Assembly (NCBI GenBank): GCA_002633005.1
Contig: NMRA01000059.1
Coordinates: forward strand, 547,883-611,882
DNA from: Phoronis australis
Taxonomy: Eukaryota > Phoronida > Phoronidae
Length of the DNA: 64,000 nt
Direction of reading: 5' to 3'
The stretch's first letter is position 1; every line of letters starts with the position of its first letter. A program made the translations under genes and the position numbers. Positions 1 through 11,150 of the stretch are shown in pieces. The notes beneath the pieces were generated by a model. It had not been told where the DNA came from. It saw only the letters and a program-made list of their open reading frames with translations, and did no database searches.

Positions 1-486
1 TCATGGCATGGGTCAACAAACAGGAATATCCATCAATAGCAACATGGCACACCGAATCAATCGTTGGTTTGCCAGATTAGGTAACCTTTCACTTCACTCA
101 AAGAATAATTTCAAACATCGTTAAGGCTTTAACGTGATCAGGTACTCACAGCAAAATGTAAGACTCGCATCTAATGTAAAAACTACCAACAACCAGGAAC
201 ATTGTGTTATCAAACATTGTATGAGTATTCATAACTGAGACATGATCTTAAAACTGCCATTGAATTGCACTGCATGAATAAGGACCAAATTAGCTGCCGT
301 AAATATGACCCTAACCCAGTATTCCCAATCTGTGACCAACTCCTGAACCATGTATCAGCAAGAATACTAAGTTAAACTTCCTCTGCTAATCAAATGGATC
401 CCTACGCGTGTATTCAATTCTCTCGACAGCGAAATTCACTTTACTACACAGCGTCGAGGGCAAACACGTGGATGTTGCGAGCCTAC

Positions 487-3400
487 CTTGGGGTCTCGGA
501 CAGCGTTGAAGATACAGTCGAAGAACTGCTGTACTTGTTGGAAGAAGAACGTTGGTGTACATACGGCAAGTTCTCGCAGAACCAAGACCTGCGGAAATGT
601 AAGAAAAAAATAAGACACCTAAGTTTGACTGGTGGTACTGAGTCGATGGTTGAACAATGCTAACTAGTAAATATACGATCATGGTGGATATGGCAAGAGC
701 CCAACATTATAATTATCAAATAATGTGAATCTTGGCACAAATCACCATAAAGTGCGTCCATGTTCAGTCAAATATTCAAACAACACAACGTGTAACAAAT
801 CCCATACACTATTTGCAAATGGCCAAGCTTTGGCAAAGAATGTGAACGTAGAAGAAAACAGCCATTTGAGTTTTTCACTTTTTATCAATAATTAAGTGTT
901 TTTCAGAAAAAAACGTTTCACCAATTCGTGTCTATTTCAGTACTAAGGCACAAACACATCCCAAGCTGATAACAAGTAGCACATCCCAGGTTGATATCTA
1001 GTGCGACACCATGGACTCATATCTATTGTTACAACCCTGGTCCAGAGTGAGATGACATCGTCGGCACACATCTAGTGGAAGATCTTGGACGCAGTGCGAC
1101 ATACTAGACCAGTCTTATAATTGGTGAGACATCCCAGAAGCATCTTATCTAGCGCCACATCATGAGTTCTTATCTTATATCCAATGTGATATTCTAGACT
1201 TATATCTATTGAGACATCACAAGCTTGTATCTAGTGAAACATCACGTACTCATAGATCTCACGCTGAGAAATGTAGCTGCAGATGTGTGAGACTCTGTAA
1301 GCATGTGCACTCTCTAATTAAAGCCATTTCCCTTAAAGCCCTACCGCAGCGTGCCTCTTGCCCTCATTCCTATCACCAGTCAGCCACTCCAACGACCTTT
1401 TGACTTCAAACTCCACATACTCTGCTGTGTACGTGCCAGAGGCCAGAGCCAGCCGTCCAACAGCCTTGGCAGCAATCTCCATCACACCCACGTCACTAGA
1501 GGGCAGTAGGTTACGTAGGTAGTTGGCAAATCGACTGATGCGCGTGTTGGTGTTACCAATATCCACGCCAATCAGACTCACTAAAAAGAGAAGATGAGTG
1601 AGAGTGAATTGACACAGAACAGGCCGTTGCTTATAACAGCTTATTATTTTAAATGGCTATTCTTATTATTTAAAATGACACAGACAAAAAATCCATTTTC
1701 AAGCTTCAAAAATGAGGCCCCTTTATCAATGTATAATGCAAGGGGCCCTGCTCCTGGTGGTCTTCAGGCAGGGGGGCCCTGCAAATTAATATAGGTGGCA
1801 TCCACTTCTGAGGTTCCAAAATAAATTATTTATGTCATTTCAATATGACATAGGCAAGAAATTCATTTTTGAGCTGCAAAAGTGCTCTCCCCCACTATTG
1901 ATATTGGGGAACCCCACATGATATAGGGAGAATCCACTCTTGGTGGTATTCAGGCGGGGCCGCCTATATTTATATAAGGGTCTCACCTCTGAGGCTCAAA
2001 AATGAAATTTTTCTGGTGTCATTTTAATAAAAATAAGTTGCTTATAATAATAAAGCTGTTTTATGAAAATGTTGCATGTAGCTTTCAAATTTCTTCAAAT
2101 CAAAAAATGGAGATTAATTGTGCAAGTATTATTATACACTATAGCTTGATTATTTACTATTTTTACAGTTATCTTTGCTTCAGTTACTAGTTTGTAAATA
2201 ATAAATTTCAACTTGAGTGAGATTGACTGTAAAGACATTCAACTGCTTTGTGACTAAATTCCTTTACACACCTTCCTGGAAGTTTTAAATTCCCCAAACC
2301 AAAATGACTATTGTTGTATACTTTGCTAAAATATCCAGCAGAAAAATTGGCAAGAAAAATACAAATTCACAGCTGAAGTTGTAGCAAATCAAAAATCGCA
2401 TTTACCAAAAATTTCAAAGGAGAATGAACGAAGATTTAGTCGAATTTCAGGTAAAAAGCATCAATACCACATTTTCGATCTGAAGCATCAACAAACTCTG
2501 ACCACGAAGGCCAAAGTCTAAGTGTACCAAATAAATCACCCTACTTTGATGTGTTAAAAACCTCTAAAATGTATAAATTCTATCAAAAATGAAGTTAATA
2601 CAAATAATTTAGTGTTTGTGGTTCAACTCTAATCTCACCCATAGCTAAAAGTGTAGTGTTTGTGATTCAACTCTAATCTCACCCATAGCTAAAAGTGTAG
2701 TGTTTGTGATTCAACTCTAATCTCACCCATAGCTAAAAGTGTAGTGTTTGTGATTCAACTCTAATCTCACCCATAGCTAAAAGTGCAGTGGGTGTGGCTT
2801 ATTTCTGATCTTACCTATAGCTAAAATTCCTCCTTTCTTTTCGTTAACATCCGAACTAGAGACCAACTCAAAAATGTAGTGGTTGAACTCGTCCATGAAG
2901 TTAGTCAACTCATCTACACTAACCTGGATGAGAAATAACATCATTAACATTCCATGACTCCACATCGCTACATTCACCACTATCTGAGGTTCTAACTTGA
3001 AAAATGTAAAAGTGGGAGATTCTCCCTTTTTGAAATGCTCAAAAAATTGAGCAACGAAGGCACAAGCGCGAGCGGGAAAAGCAAAGTGTTCTGAATGTTA
3101 CAGTTAGCAACAATAACAAAAAAGATCAGCTACCTTACTATATCTACAGGTTTTAATAAAGGAAGCAACTCAAACACAGTGTTTTGCAAAGAATGCAGAA
3201 ATCAATAGATCATGTACGGCACAAAATATGAAAAAGTTATATTTTATGAATGTTGTGATAAACAATTTTAGGTGGGTAGACAGGTGGAAAGGATATTTAC
3301 ACTAAAACGGAGAATCTCCCGCCGACAGTATTGGAGCCTCTGTACTATAAGTTGTAATAAAATAAATTGTCAACCTTCCTGGAATTTTTTCAACAATATA

Positions 3401-6400
3401 AAATTCGTGTTTAATACTATCTATAATATTTTCGTAAACTCATTGCTTACGTACACGCCAAATACACCAGTTACATGAGACAATCTAAACTACTTGACAA
3501 ATCTTTGTTAGCCATTTTCAGGCCTTGCAGATTTGAATATCGATTTGTCTGCAGTGTGTGGGTTGACTTGCTCAAAAATGTGTACACCTATCCTACTCTC
3601 AAGTTCCGAATAATCGTATCTATACGATTATTTTTTTCCGCCTCGTTTTCCGGTCTATACGGCGCTTATTCGGGTCTCTACGTTTATTAATTTTCTAACC
3701 TTTTTCCACTCTCCACGATTATTTAATTCAGCAAGTTCAAATTTTTGTTTCATTCAATACAAATTTGGTGCACAAAAACTTCGCTGCAGACACCGGGTAT
3801 CGTACCTTGGTCATAAAACAAGTTAATTCGCTCTAAACCTCTAGACCACGAGACACTCTGTTCAGAGCTCGTAATTTAGAAGAGCTATATAAGACTCCGC
3901 GTTATACACGGAAGTCACATGTCATACATATTAAAAATTTTATTCCCTAAAATATACAACTGTGTGTTTCAAAGCGTAAAATAATCGGACTCCCAAGCAA
4001 GGGTTTACACAGCGACCGTCTGTTGGACCATACACGAGTATCTATGGTTGGACAGCCAGAATGTTATTTTGGACGGGTTCGATGGGATCTGTGTCGGCAA
4101 AATTTAAAAAAGCTTGAAATGATGACCACTTTCTCAATATTAACGGCTGGTCGGCAGTCGCTCAAAGAAATAGGGGATCAGTAATTACAGAAATGAGAAA
4201 TTTAATACACAAAAAGTGCATTTTTCAATATTCCGCGCGCCCGTGACACAGATCGGTGTTAACGGCAGCTCAACATACTTATCAATAAAAACGCTTTCGA
4301 CAAGTTTCTTTGGCTGATCCATTATTTGTGATTGCACCCTGTGAAAAACTGGCAAGCCGTTACACCTCTTCACTGTGTCTATCCCCAAAGTTTGCGTTTC
4401 CGGGGGGAGTAATTCCGAGATTTTGCACAGCCAGTGTCATCTGTGGTTTCCATATTGACATGTGTATTCTACATACTTAATCATGTCGTTTGCCGCACAA
4501 AGGCCTAAAGAATTCGAGGATTATTTTACAAAACGAGAGATGATCCAGAAACTGACATTGATTCAGGTGCTAGTAGACGACAAATAATCCAGCTACAGAT
4601 ATGTAACGTGGTGATAACGCGGCCAGTCAACGAAGCGCAAATACCCGTGCAATTAATGAACGGTGCCAAACCTTTCAATCAACAAAGTACCAACAAGTTG
4701 CCGAAGTCATCGGACATCGGCATTTTTACAATTCGCTCCAAACTTGAGAATAGATTGTTTTTGTGAACAGGAAGAATGGACTTGTGACAATCTTGAAAAT
4801 GACATAGTTGCTAACGTTCAACAATCCAGTCGATATCTATTGAAATTGATTTCTACTTGCTCTCCCGTCCAAATAAATGAAAAAACGCACGTGAATCGGT
4901 TTGTTTATTATACCTAATTAGATATTCAAGATGGTTGACATAGTCGTGGTCGTGGACTCGAATGTTGGGCAATTCTGCGAGAAATTTCAATTTCTGGCCG
5001 TGTAAAATTTTGGATGTAGCCTAAAGACTTTTTGACGTCGAATTCTGACTAACATTACGAGGGTATTGACTGTGCAAGCCATGAGATTGAGAGAAAACAA
5101 AGGCTCGAATGTCAGGAACATTTATGATAAAAATGGGACTCGTTTTACCAAGACACTTTATTGTCTTTATTCAGACTGTCGGCTTCGTGGAAGACTGGAC
5201 GTTCCTTCTGAAATCTTTACCTCCTTGTTAGTTTTTGGACTTAGTCAACATTGTCATCTCTAGTATGAATGTCACATTCTTTTTGAGTAAAATGATACCG
5301 CTTGCTGTTTGAAACACATCTATTTAGACTTCCATTTAAAGTTATTGAATAAACGAATGGTCTTTGTTTTAGCAATGACGCTTTTATTCCACTTCACCGT
5401 ACTATGTTATGGCATGGGTGGATACACCACTGCAGCAATTAAACTATGCTAATGTTCAGTTTAAAATTTTTTCTTTGAAACAATTACTTAAAGCGGTGGT
5501 AATTCAGACAGAATTTGCTTCTTTGCACTATTATTCCTATCTATATCATTAGATTTTGCACTTCCTATTATTTCCATCTGCCGTTACTTGATGTTACGCA
5601 AATTTGTAATCAATGTTATTCCAGTCAAAACTATTTTTAATTTTCCACAAATTTCCCGTCTACACCATTATTCCCTAGAATTTGCTGTTTTGCATTATTA
5701 TTCTCGTCTATATCATTATTAGGTTTTACCTATATTTGTAATAAATATTATTATTCCAGTCTATACTATGTTTAAACTTCCACAAATTTGCCGTCTATAC
5801 CATTATTCCATTCTATACTATTATTAATTTTTTCCGACAAATTTCCGGTCTATCCTATTATTCTACTTTTCTAGTGGCAAAAATGTTGGGTCTTTACTAT
5901 TATTAGAGTCTCTACTATTATTAAAAATCGTGAAATTTTCCAGTCTATACTATTATTGCTGTCTCTACTACTATTCGGAACTCCAGAGTATGGTATATGG
6001 CCAAGGGAACCATGTCTCAGATTTTTTACTTTCTTTCGCACAACAAAGATATGGACTGTCAAAAATGAAGACTGGGAATGTTGTTCTAAAAAGGAAGTTG
6101 CTGATAATTCTGCTGTTTGAGAGTTTCATTTGAGACACTGCTCCCTGTGTATTGCTAATATTACAATGCACAATTCAAACACAAAATTTACCACAGCTTA
6201 GGTTTTTAGAAACTCATGTTCAAATCAAAAATGATAATTTTCCCACAAATAAGTTAATGATAAATGATCGAGTCACATTTTAACACGTGCATTAAGATAT
6301 ATACTTTGACCGAGTCACAAAGAAGAGCTAAAATTTATTTGATCAACATCAAAAGACTTCACAAAGGTTGAAAATTCCTTCAAGCAAAAGTAAACATAAC

Positions 6401-6863
6401 AGGTTTTGTCAACTTTGCTGACAGACTTCGAAACAAACAAGCACCAAAATGCTTGCAACTGCTTGACCTGTTATAAGTTTGTTGTGAACCTGGTTATATA
6501 GTTTCAAAAGTTCGAGCAAAAATAATTTAGTAACATTAACATTACAAATTCTAACCCAGGGGCCTGTTTCAATAGAATGTTGTACCTTCACAGTATTTGT
6601 GCAGACACTAAACCGAGATTTTTGTAAGTCTTCAGCATAAAAATTACTGTTAATTTACATTTTAGTGTAACAGGTCTCCAATACGTAACAATTTTTAATT
6701 CAATAGGATACATAAATCCTCCCTTCATTTAGCAACTCACCTCTCTAAGTTCAGTGGTCACATAGTGGTGAAGGTCTCGGGCTGCCCTGGCACGCGAATC
6801 ATCATTGCGGCTCTTCAGGCCAGCAATAAACTGACTCATCAATGTAGATGCCATGGTCACAAC
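487..6863 (-). CDS. MTOR: MTOR (target of rapamycin kinase), first four coding exons, partial
   Basis: MTOR is the large PI3K-related kinase at the core of TORC1 and TORC2, which couple nutrients to growth. Only the N-terminal HEAT-repeat part is here; FAT, FRB and kinase domains lie beyond the left edge. Coding exons in transcript order: 6854-6741 (ATG at 6854; 9 bases of 5' UTR follow an acceptor at 6863), 2923-2815, 1580-1345, 588-487. The phases agree (38 codons; 36 plus 1 base; 236 bases completing 79 codons; 34 codons). The peptides match vertebrate MTOR closely, for example [49 protein letters not shown] and [12 protein letters not shown]. All donors are GT and all acceptors AG. The 5' non-coding exon was not located and should lie between about 6870 and 7400. 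The intron after the second exon starts with a minisatellite built from the splice donor. Confidence 0.95.
960..1250. repeat. Degenerate short tandem repeat in an MTOR intron
   Basis: Variants of ATCTAGTG followed by GACATC recur roughly every 30-50 bases. Copies are too diverged for a firm unit length. It looks like an old minisatellite and has no visible link to an exon boundary. Confidence 0.35.
2609..2826 (-). repeat. 44-bp minisatellite that includes the MTOR exon 2 splice donor
   Basis: There are four near-identical units (2609-2650, 2651-2694, 2695-2738, 2739-2782) and a fifth, diverged unit (2783-2826). The fifth unit overlaps the last 12 bases of the MTOR exon ending at 2815. Read on the minus strand, every unit carries an exon-like end and donor: TTTTAGCTATAG|GTAAGATC at the real boundary and TTTTAGCTATGG|GTGAGATT in the copies. 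The array thus repeats a usable-looking 5' splice site downstream of the real one. The spacing of 44 bases is directly countable. Confidence 0.85.
3000..5480. other. MTOR intron, no supported feature
   Basis: This is the right part of the long intron between the first and second MTOR coding exons. Open frames here are short, have no recognisable protein content and lack paired splice sites in phase. I see no gene. Confidence 0.5.
5480..5990. repeat. Degenerate tandem repeat rich in TCTATACTATTATT
   Basis: Variants of TCTATACTATTATT recur every 25-60 bases inside the first large MTOR intron. A related patch lies at about 3600-3690. Copies vary in sequence and spacing, so this is an old simple satellite rather than a recent array. 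Confidence 0.45.
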
Positions 6864-6869
6864 CTAAAA

Positions 6870-7440
6870 CATTCATAATTTGGCTCTGAACCAGCTACGG
6901 CAGCTAAACATGATATGTCGCAAGACAAATATTCAACAGCCCTAACAATGGTAACAAATCTAAAACTGGAGAAGATCACACGTACTAGTATGGTGGATAT
7001 GATGGGCAATGGCCATCTTTAAAATGTGTAGGTGGTCTGATGTGCATTGCATTAGATGTGAGCAGCCCGCTCAGTCAGACCCTGGCATCATCATGGTGTA
7101 TACTAGCCAATGACCATCGCCTCTGTTGGCCCGAACCAGAGGCGATGTAGAGGCTATAGGCGCTCTGTACGCCGGAAGCTTTTCGGCGAATTATGCCTCG
7201 CACCGACTAAACCATCAAAGTCACGTTGTTATAAATACCTTTTGCGCATAGAGGAACACCTTAGGAGGTTGTCGATGTGTTTAAGTCCTTCCAACTCCAA
7301 CAAATACTCCCGTTATGAAACTTTTTCTTCGATCAGTCCCTATTTCAGTTCCCAAAATCGTGAAATCAAAATTTGCATTTTTTTAACCAGGCCGAAGGTC
7401 AGAAGTTGCGATCCTACCGGCGAACTTTGAAAGCTGAAGT
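6870..7440. promoter_or_regulatory. Head-to-head MTOR/UBIAD1 intergenic region, likely shared promoter
   Basis: MTOR runs left from 6863 and UBIAD1 runs right from beyond the join at 7446, so both start sites should fall here or in the sequence missing at the join. Around 7080-7220 the composition is more GC-rich and has several CpG steps, unlike the flanking introns. No TATA box is evident. The 106-codon open frame at 7110-7430 matches neither gene. Promoter function is inferred from gene orientation only. Confidence 0.45.
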
Positions 7441-7445
7441 TCCCG

Positions 7446-7446
7446 N
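7446..7446. other. Single-N contig join, probably hiding UBIAD1 exon 1
   Basis: The base at 7446 is N. UBIAD1 coding sequence begins immediately to its right, while the left side shows no UBIAD1 homology. Unlike the other single-N joins, no flanking direct repeat is seen. The missing sequence should include the first UBIAD1 exon and its intron. Confidence 0.7.
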
Positions 7447-7935
7447 GGACTGGGGCTAAAGTACATTGCTTTAGGTGATATCGTTATTTTCCTGACATTT
7501 GGACCCCTGACAGTGCTGTTTGCTTTCTTGGCTCAAAGTACGAATCTCTCTTGGTTACCTCTTGTGTATGCCTTGCCAATGGCATTGACAACTGAAGCAA
7601 TCTTGCACACCAATAACGTGAGAGACGCAGAATCGGACAAACGGTCTGGAGTTGTAACAATGGCTATCATCCTGGGCCACTCAGGATCTTACGTGTTATT
7701 CAATTTACTTATTTTTGTTCCTTACATTGGCCTGTCTGTTTTGGTCATGCACTATTCTAAATGGTTTTTGCTCCCTGTACTGACAATTGTGTATGCGTTC
7801 AGACATGAGAAGAATTTTAGACAGCAGAAGTTAAGAAAACTTCCACAAGCTATTGCAAAGTTGAATCTTTTGTTTGGTGTGACTTACATTTTATCAATTG
7901 TATTAACACCGTACGCTTCTCTCCCTGGTGTCTAA
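7447..7935 (+). CDS. UBIAD1: UBIAD1, UbiA-type prenyltransferase making menaquinone-4, C-terminal exon
   Basis: UBIAD1 is a membrane-bound UbiA-family prenyltransferase of the ER/Golgi that makes menaquinone-4 (vitamin K2) and, in vertebrates, regulates HMG-CoA reductase turnover. This fragment has 162 codons plus stop and matches the C-terminal half of vertebrate UBIAD1. It starts GLGLKYIALGD and ends near TPYASLPGV. The second Asp-rich catalytic motif is intact as NNVRDAESD, corresponding to NNTRDMESD in the human protein, so metal and diphosphate binding residues are kept. Several hydrophobic segments follow, as expected for the UbiA helical bundle. The first Asp-rich motif and the N-terminus are absent because of the join at 7446. 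This looks like an assembly loss rather than a pseudogene, since no frame break is present. Confidence 0.93.
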   Translation, partial: GLGLKYIALGDIVIFLTFGPLTVLFAFLAQSTNLSWLPLVYALPMALTTEAILHTNNVRDAESDKRSGVVTMAIILGHSGSYVLFNLLIFVPYIGLSVLVMHYSKWFLLPVLTIVYAFRHEKNFRQQKLRKLPQAIAKLNLLFGVTYILSIVLTPYASLPGV

Positions 7936-8408
7936 TTTTACATTACACAACATTCATTACACCCAACTGAAGGTCAGTAGCTGGGTAAAACTTTAAACTG
8001 CTACTAATACTTGGAAACTAACCCCTATTTATTATGAGTCCATTGAATGTAATCAATAGATGACATTGGTAAGTTTATGAAATTGTATTATAAAAAACCT
8101 AAAGATTAATGGTATAAATCTTCTAAAAGTATTTGACTTATGTAGTGTTATGCATTACTGTCCTACACAAACACCCCATGAGAGTGACAACCTTATGGAG
8201 GAGTTAGCGCAGTGTTTGGATCCATTTTCATCTTCTAAAAATTCTGATAATGATAATGAATCCATTTCGAATGATACGCTATCAAGCCACACAGTTCTAA
8301 GGTCAATTGCTACCTTTCTGACTCAGTTGTCTTATTGTAACATATTTGAAGTTCTTGTGACAAGCTTCCTGTGCATTTCACAATTTTGGTTTCAGTGTAA
8401 GAATTAAA
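7936..8408 (+). other. Probable UBIAD1 3' untranslated region
   Basis: The sequence downstream of the UBIAD1 stop is AT-rich with no homologous reading frame. An ATTAAA at 8403-8408 could be a polyadenylation signal. The 85-codon frame at 8150-8407 lies within this stretch and is not supported as a gene. Confidence 0.35.
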
Positions 8409-10992
8409 GCCCCATGAAGGATCATCTTTGAAACAAACATTGTTGTGGTTCATGTTTTGAAGTAGAAGTCCTTATATTTTTTTAATGTAGAGAGTAGTGT
8501 TGCTAATTGTTTAAACCACAGACCAATGGTTCACTGCTGCTAAATTGATTTATTCCAGTTTGAAGTTTGTGAATTTTAATTGGTGCTTTATGACTTTAAC
8601 TCGATTGTACTCTAATATTTATTATCAACTTTTGTGACCTCAACTTCTGTCTTGAACATGAAAGTCGTATATAAAGTATGTTGGTTTTAGCTTAACTTGT
8701 CTCAACAAAGGTTGCTGTCATTAAAAGGAATTGAGAGTTCATTAGTGTCTCTTTTCTGCATGGATTGGAATTTTCCTCTTTTAAAAGGATTTTCTCTTTT
8801 TTGGTTCCCATTTCTTCTTATTTCATTTCCAGTTTCATCTTTATCTCTTTTTTATCATTATTTTGACTTTATTAATGCAAAAATACTTATTTCAGTTAAA
8901 TTTTACAGCACAAAAATATTTCTATCATACAAGCCTATTTGTGAAACAATGCATCACCTGGAAAAATTTTCTCTTTTTTGTCTTTGGTCATTCCAAGCCC
9001 TGTAATTAGCAGACTTATTTGGAAAGGTTGACTAACTTTGGTTTTGGGGGTTTTTGACTATCTTTTTCACTTGACAATTGTGGGAGGCTGCCCCACTAGA
9101 GGGCTTGTTATTGACATGTTGCCATTGTGCGGTGGGGGGCATTTTGTCACCTCTGGTGTCATCTCGTGTAGGTATTGCACCTTCTCAGTGTCATTTCCCA
9201 TGGTTATTTCAGCCTCCTGGGTGGGTAAATCAAAGAAGCAGGGTCGAGGTAATTTTTCATTTTATATTGTCTGGGGTGACCATTTTCTCTATTGTCAAGT
9301 TATTCCGTTGTTTTGTTCTAGATCTTGAAAATGTTGAGGCACCCAGTACCCATTTGTCTTCCCTAAATTATCCTTTTGAAGATGGACATCATTTTCTTTC
9401 ATAGAAAAGTTTGAGACTTGATTTTTTATTCAGTAACACGTTGGTAGTTTGACCCTTAGATAATGAGTAGAAATGAAGTGTCCCTTATAAGGAACATAGC
9501 GCTAAAAACTACACTTTTTAACAATACTTTTTGTTTTGAAGACATTTGTGTTCGTAATTAATTAAAAGTTATGACAATTTGACAATTCTTTACCAATTTA
9601 TCACACAATAGGATAAACAATTAATATTCTGTGTTTATAAGTAAAATCAACTTACTCAGACACTGGGGATATAGAAGTTCGAACATTTCCAACTGTGCTC
9701 TAAAGTTTTTTTGACAAGGACTGGTAGGGGGGCGTCTTGGTTTCCGGTCCTTCTGTTATCCGGAAGAAGTATAGCGTCATAGATCGGCGAGACCATGAAA
9801 AACCTTTTTTCAATCAAGTAATATGCTGTCAACTTTCTACTTGCAAAAAATATAAGATAATTTTCGTCTTATTAATTTGATTTTATGTGCATATTTCGTT
9901 AAACATTAGTAAAGTTTCCAATAATTGCGTCAAAGTAATCAGAAAAATTTCGATTTTGGCTTTTGAATGTGTAAAATAAGTGAACAATTAAAGTATATGG
10001 AATTACTTATTTATAGGTACATGTAGTCCAACGCATGGTCATGTGTTTCTGTATTTAAACATTTTGTAAACCCTCGTTTTGTCCCAAAACTAACTTGATT
10101 TAGTCCATTTCCCAAGATGAAATTAGTCTCGAATTGTTGCTTAGTCAATTTCTGGTTTTGGAAAGATCTGATAGTTTGTTATTGCTTGATACCTTGCCCT
10201 ATAAGTTATGTTGTCGTTGGATCCATGTTATGTGTGAGGCTTGGTCTTAAGTATATGAATCTATTCTCGTGAAATTCAGGAACAAGTTGAAACCAATTTT
10301 ATAACATGGCTGTTCTAAATTTATATTTAGTTTTCTTGACCAGCAAGCTGGTATAGAACTCAATATTGTGAGCTGAACAACTGTTAAGTGTTTGTGTTAC
10401 ACTTTGTCAAGTGCTGAATTGATGTGTTGTGAAACTTTCATTTATTATTACGTACAGAAATTTGGACATGGTGCTTAGTGATAATAAAGCAATGTTCTCA
10501 GGAAAAAGTCTAACATTTCAAACTGTATGCTTCGTTGGAAATGATTCCGATAATTGTTAGCTGGTAGAATATTGGGGAAATCCTTAAAACTCATTTCTGT
10601 CTATTTTAAATAACAAATACCTTCATAAAAACGTGGAACTGTTATATGTTTCTGAAGTCTATTATTTTATCTAAAAAGGGCAGCACTAGTAAGAGCTGAA
10701 CCATAGTGTCTTCAAACATTTTTTTAGAAAATCACTGAACCTTCAAGCGCTAACTCAGATGGTGGTTTTAATACATGCATTTAGACTGTACACGGTCTTG
10801 ATTCTAATACTACCTTTTTGTGCGAAAGCCACTCAAATCGAGTGCCTGTGCTATGTAATCTACCTTTGTGGAGGAAACTATGTCTATCAGTTGTATGACG
10901 GCCTGTCTTCACTATATACTATGACTGTGTCTGTTCACTCTGGGATTCGAAAAACTGTAATTGCTTGAGACCATGTTCAGTTTGTACGGTGA
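8409..10992. other. Intergenic, no supported gene
   Basis: AT-rich spacer. The open frames (for example 8697-9005 and 9038-9404) overlap each other, are low in complexity and lack recognisable domains. Confidence 0.5.
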
Positions 10993-11150
10993 CAGTGGCG
11001 AAGTTAAGGGAGGGGGGACAAGGAGGCTAATGCCCCCCTAAAATTCTCCCATATTCCATTTGGCACTTCAGGGGTGCAAATGTCTGACGGGCAAAATTTT
11101 TGCTAATACTCTGCCCTGCCCCCCAACTCAAAATCCTGGATCCGCCCCTG
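10993..11150. mobile_element. 158-bp MITE with CAGTGGCG ends and 5-bp target duplication
   Basis: The element opens CAGTGGCGAAG and closes TGGATCCGCCCCTG, which are imperfect inverted ends. It is flanked by GGTGA on both sides (10988-10992 and 11151-11155), an exact 5-bp target site duplication. The interior has the same order of blocks as copies at 16829-17000 and 61692-61852. It has no coding capacity. The CAG...CTG ends suggest a hAT-like non-autonomous element, but the superfamily is inferred. Confidence 0.75.

Noticed and set aside
2604-2790. CRISPR-like regular repeats
   Set aside because: Units are contiguous with no spacers, the host is an animal genome and the unit is explained by the MTOR splice donor.
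7110-7430. 106-codon plus-strand frame before UBIAD1
   Set aside because: It shows no similarity to the UBIAD1 N-terminus or any domain and starts in the likely promoter region.
8150-8407. 85-codon frame after UBIAD1
   Set aside because: It is Ser/Asn-rich, lies in the probable 3' UTR and has no homologue I recognise.
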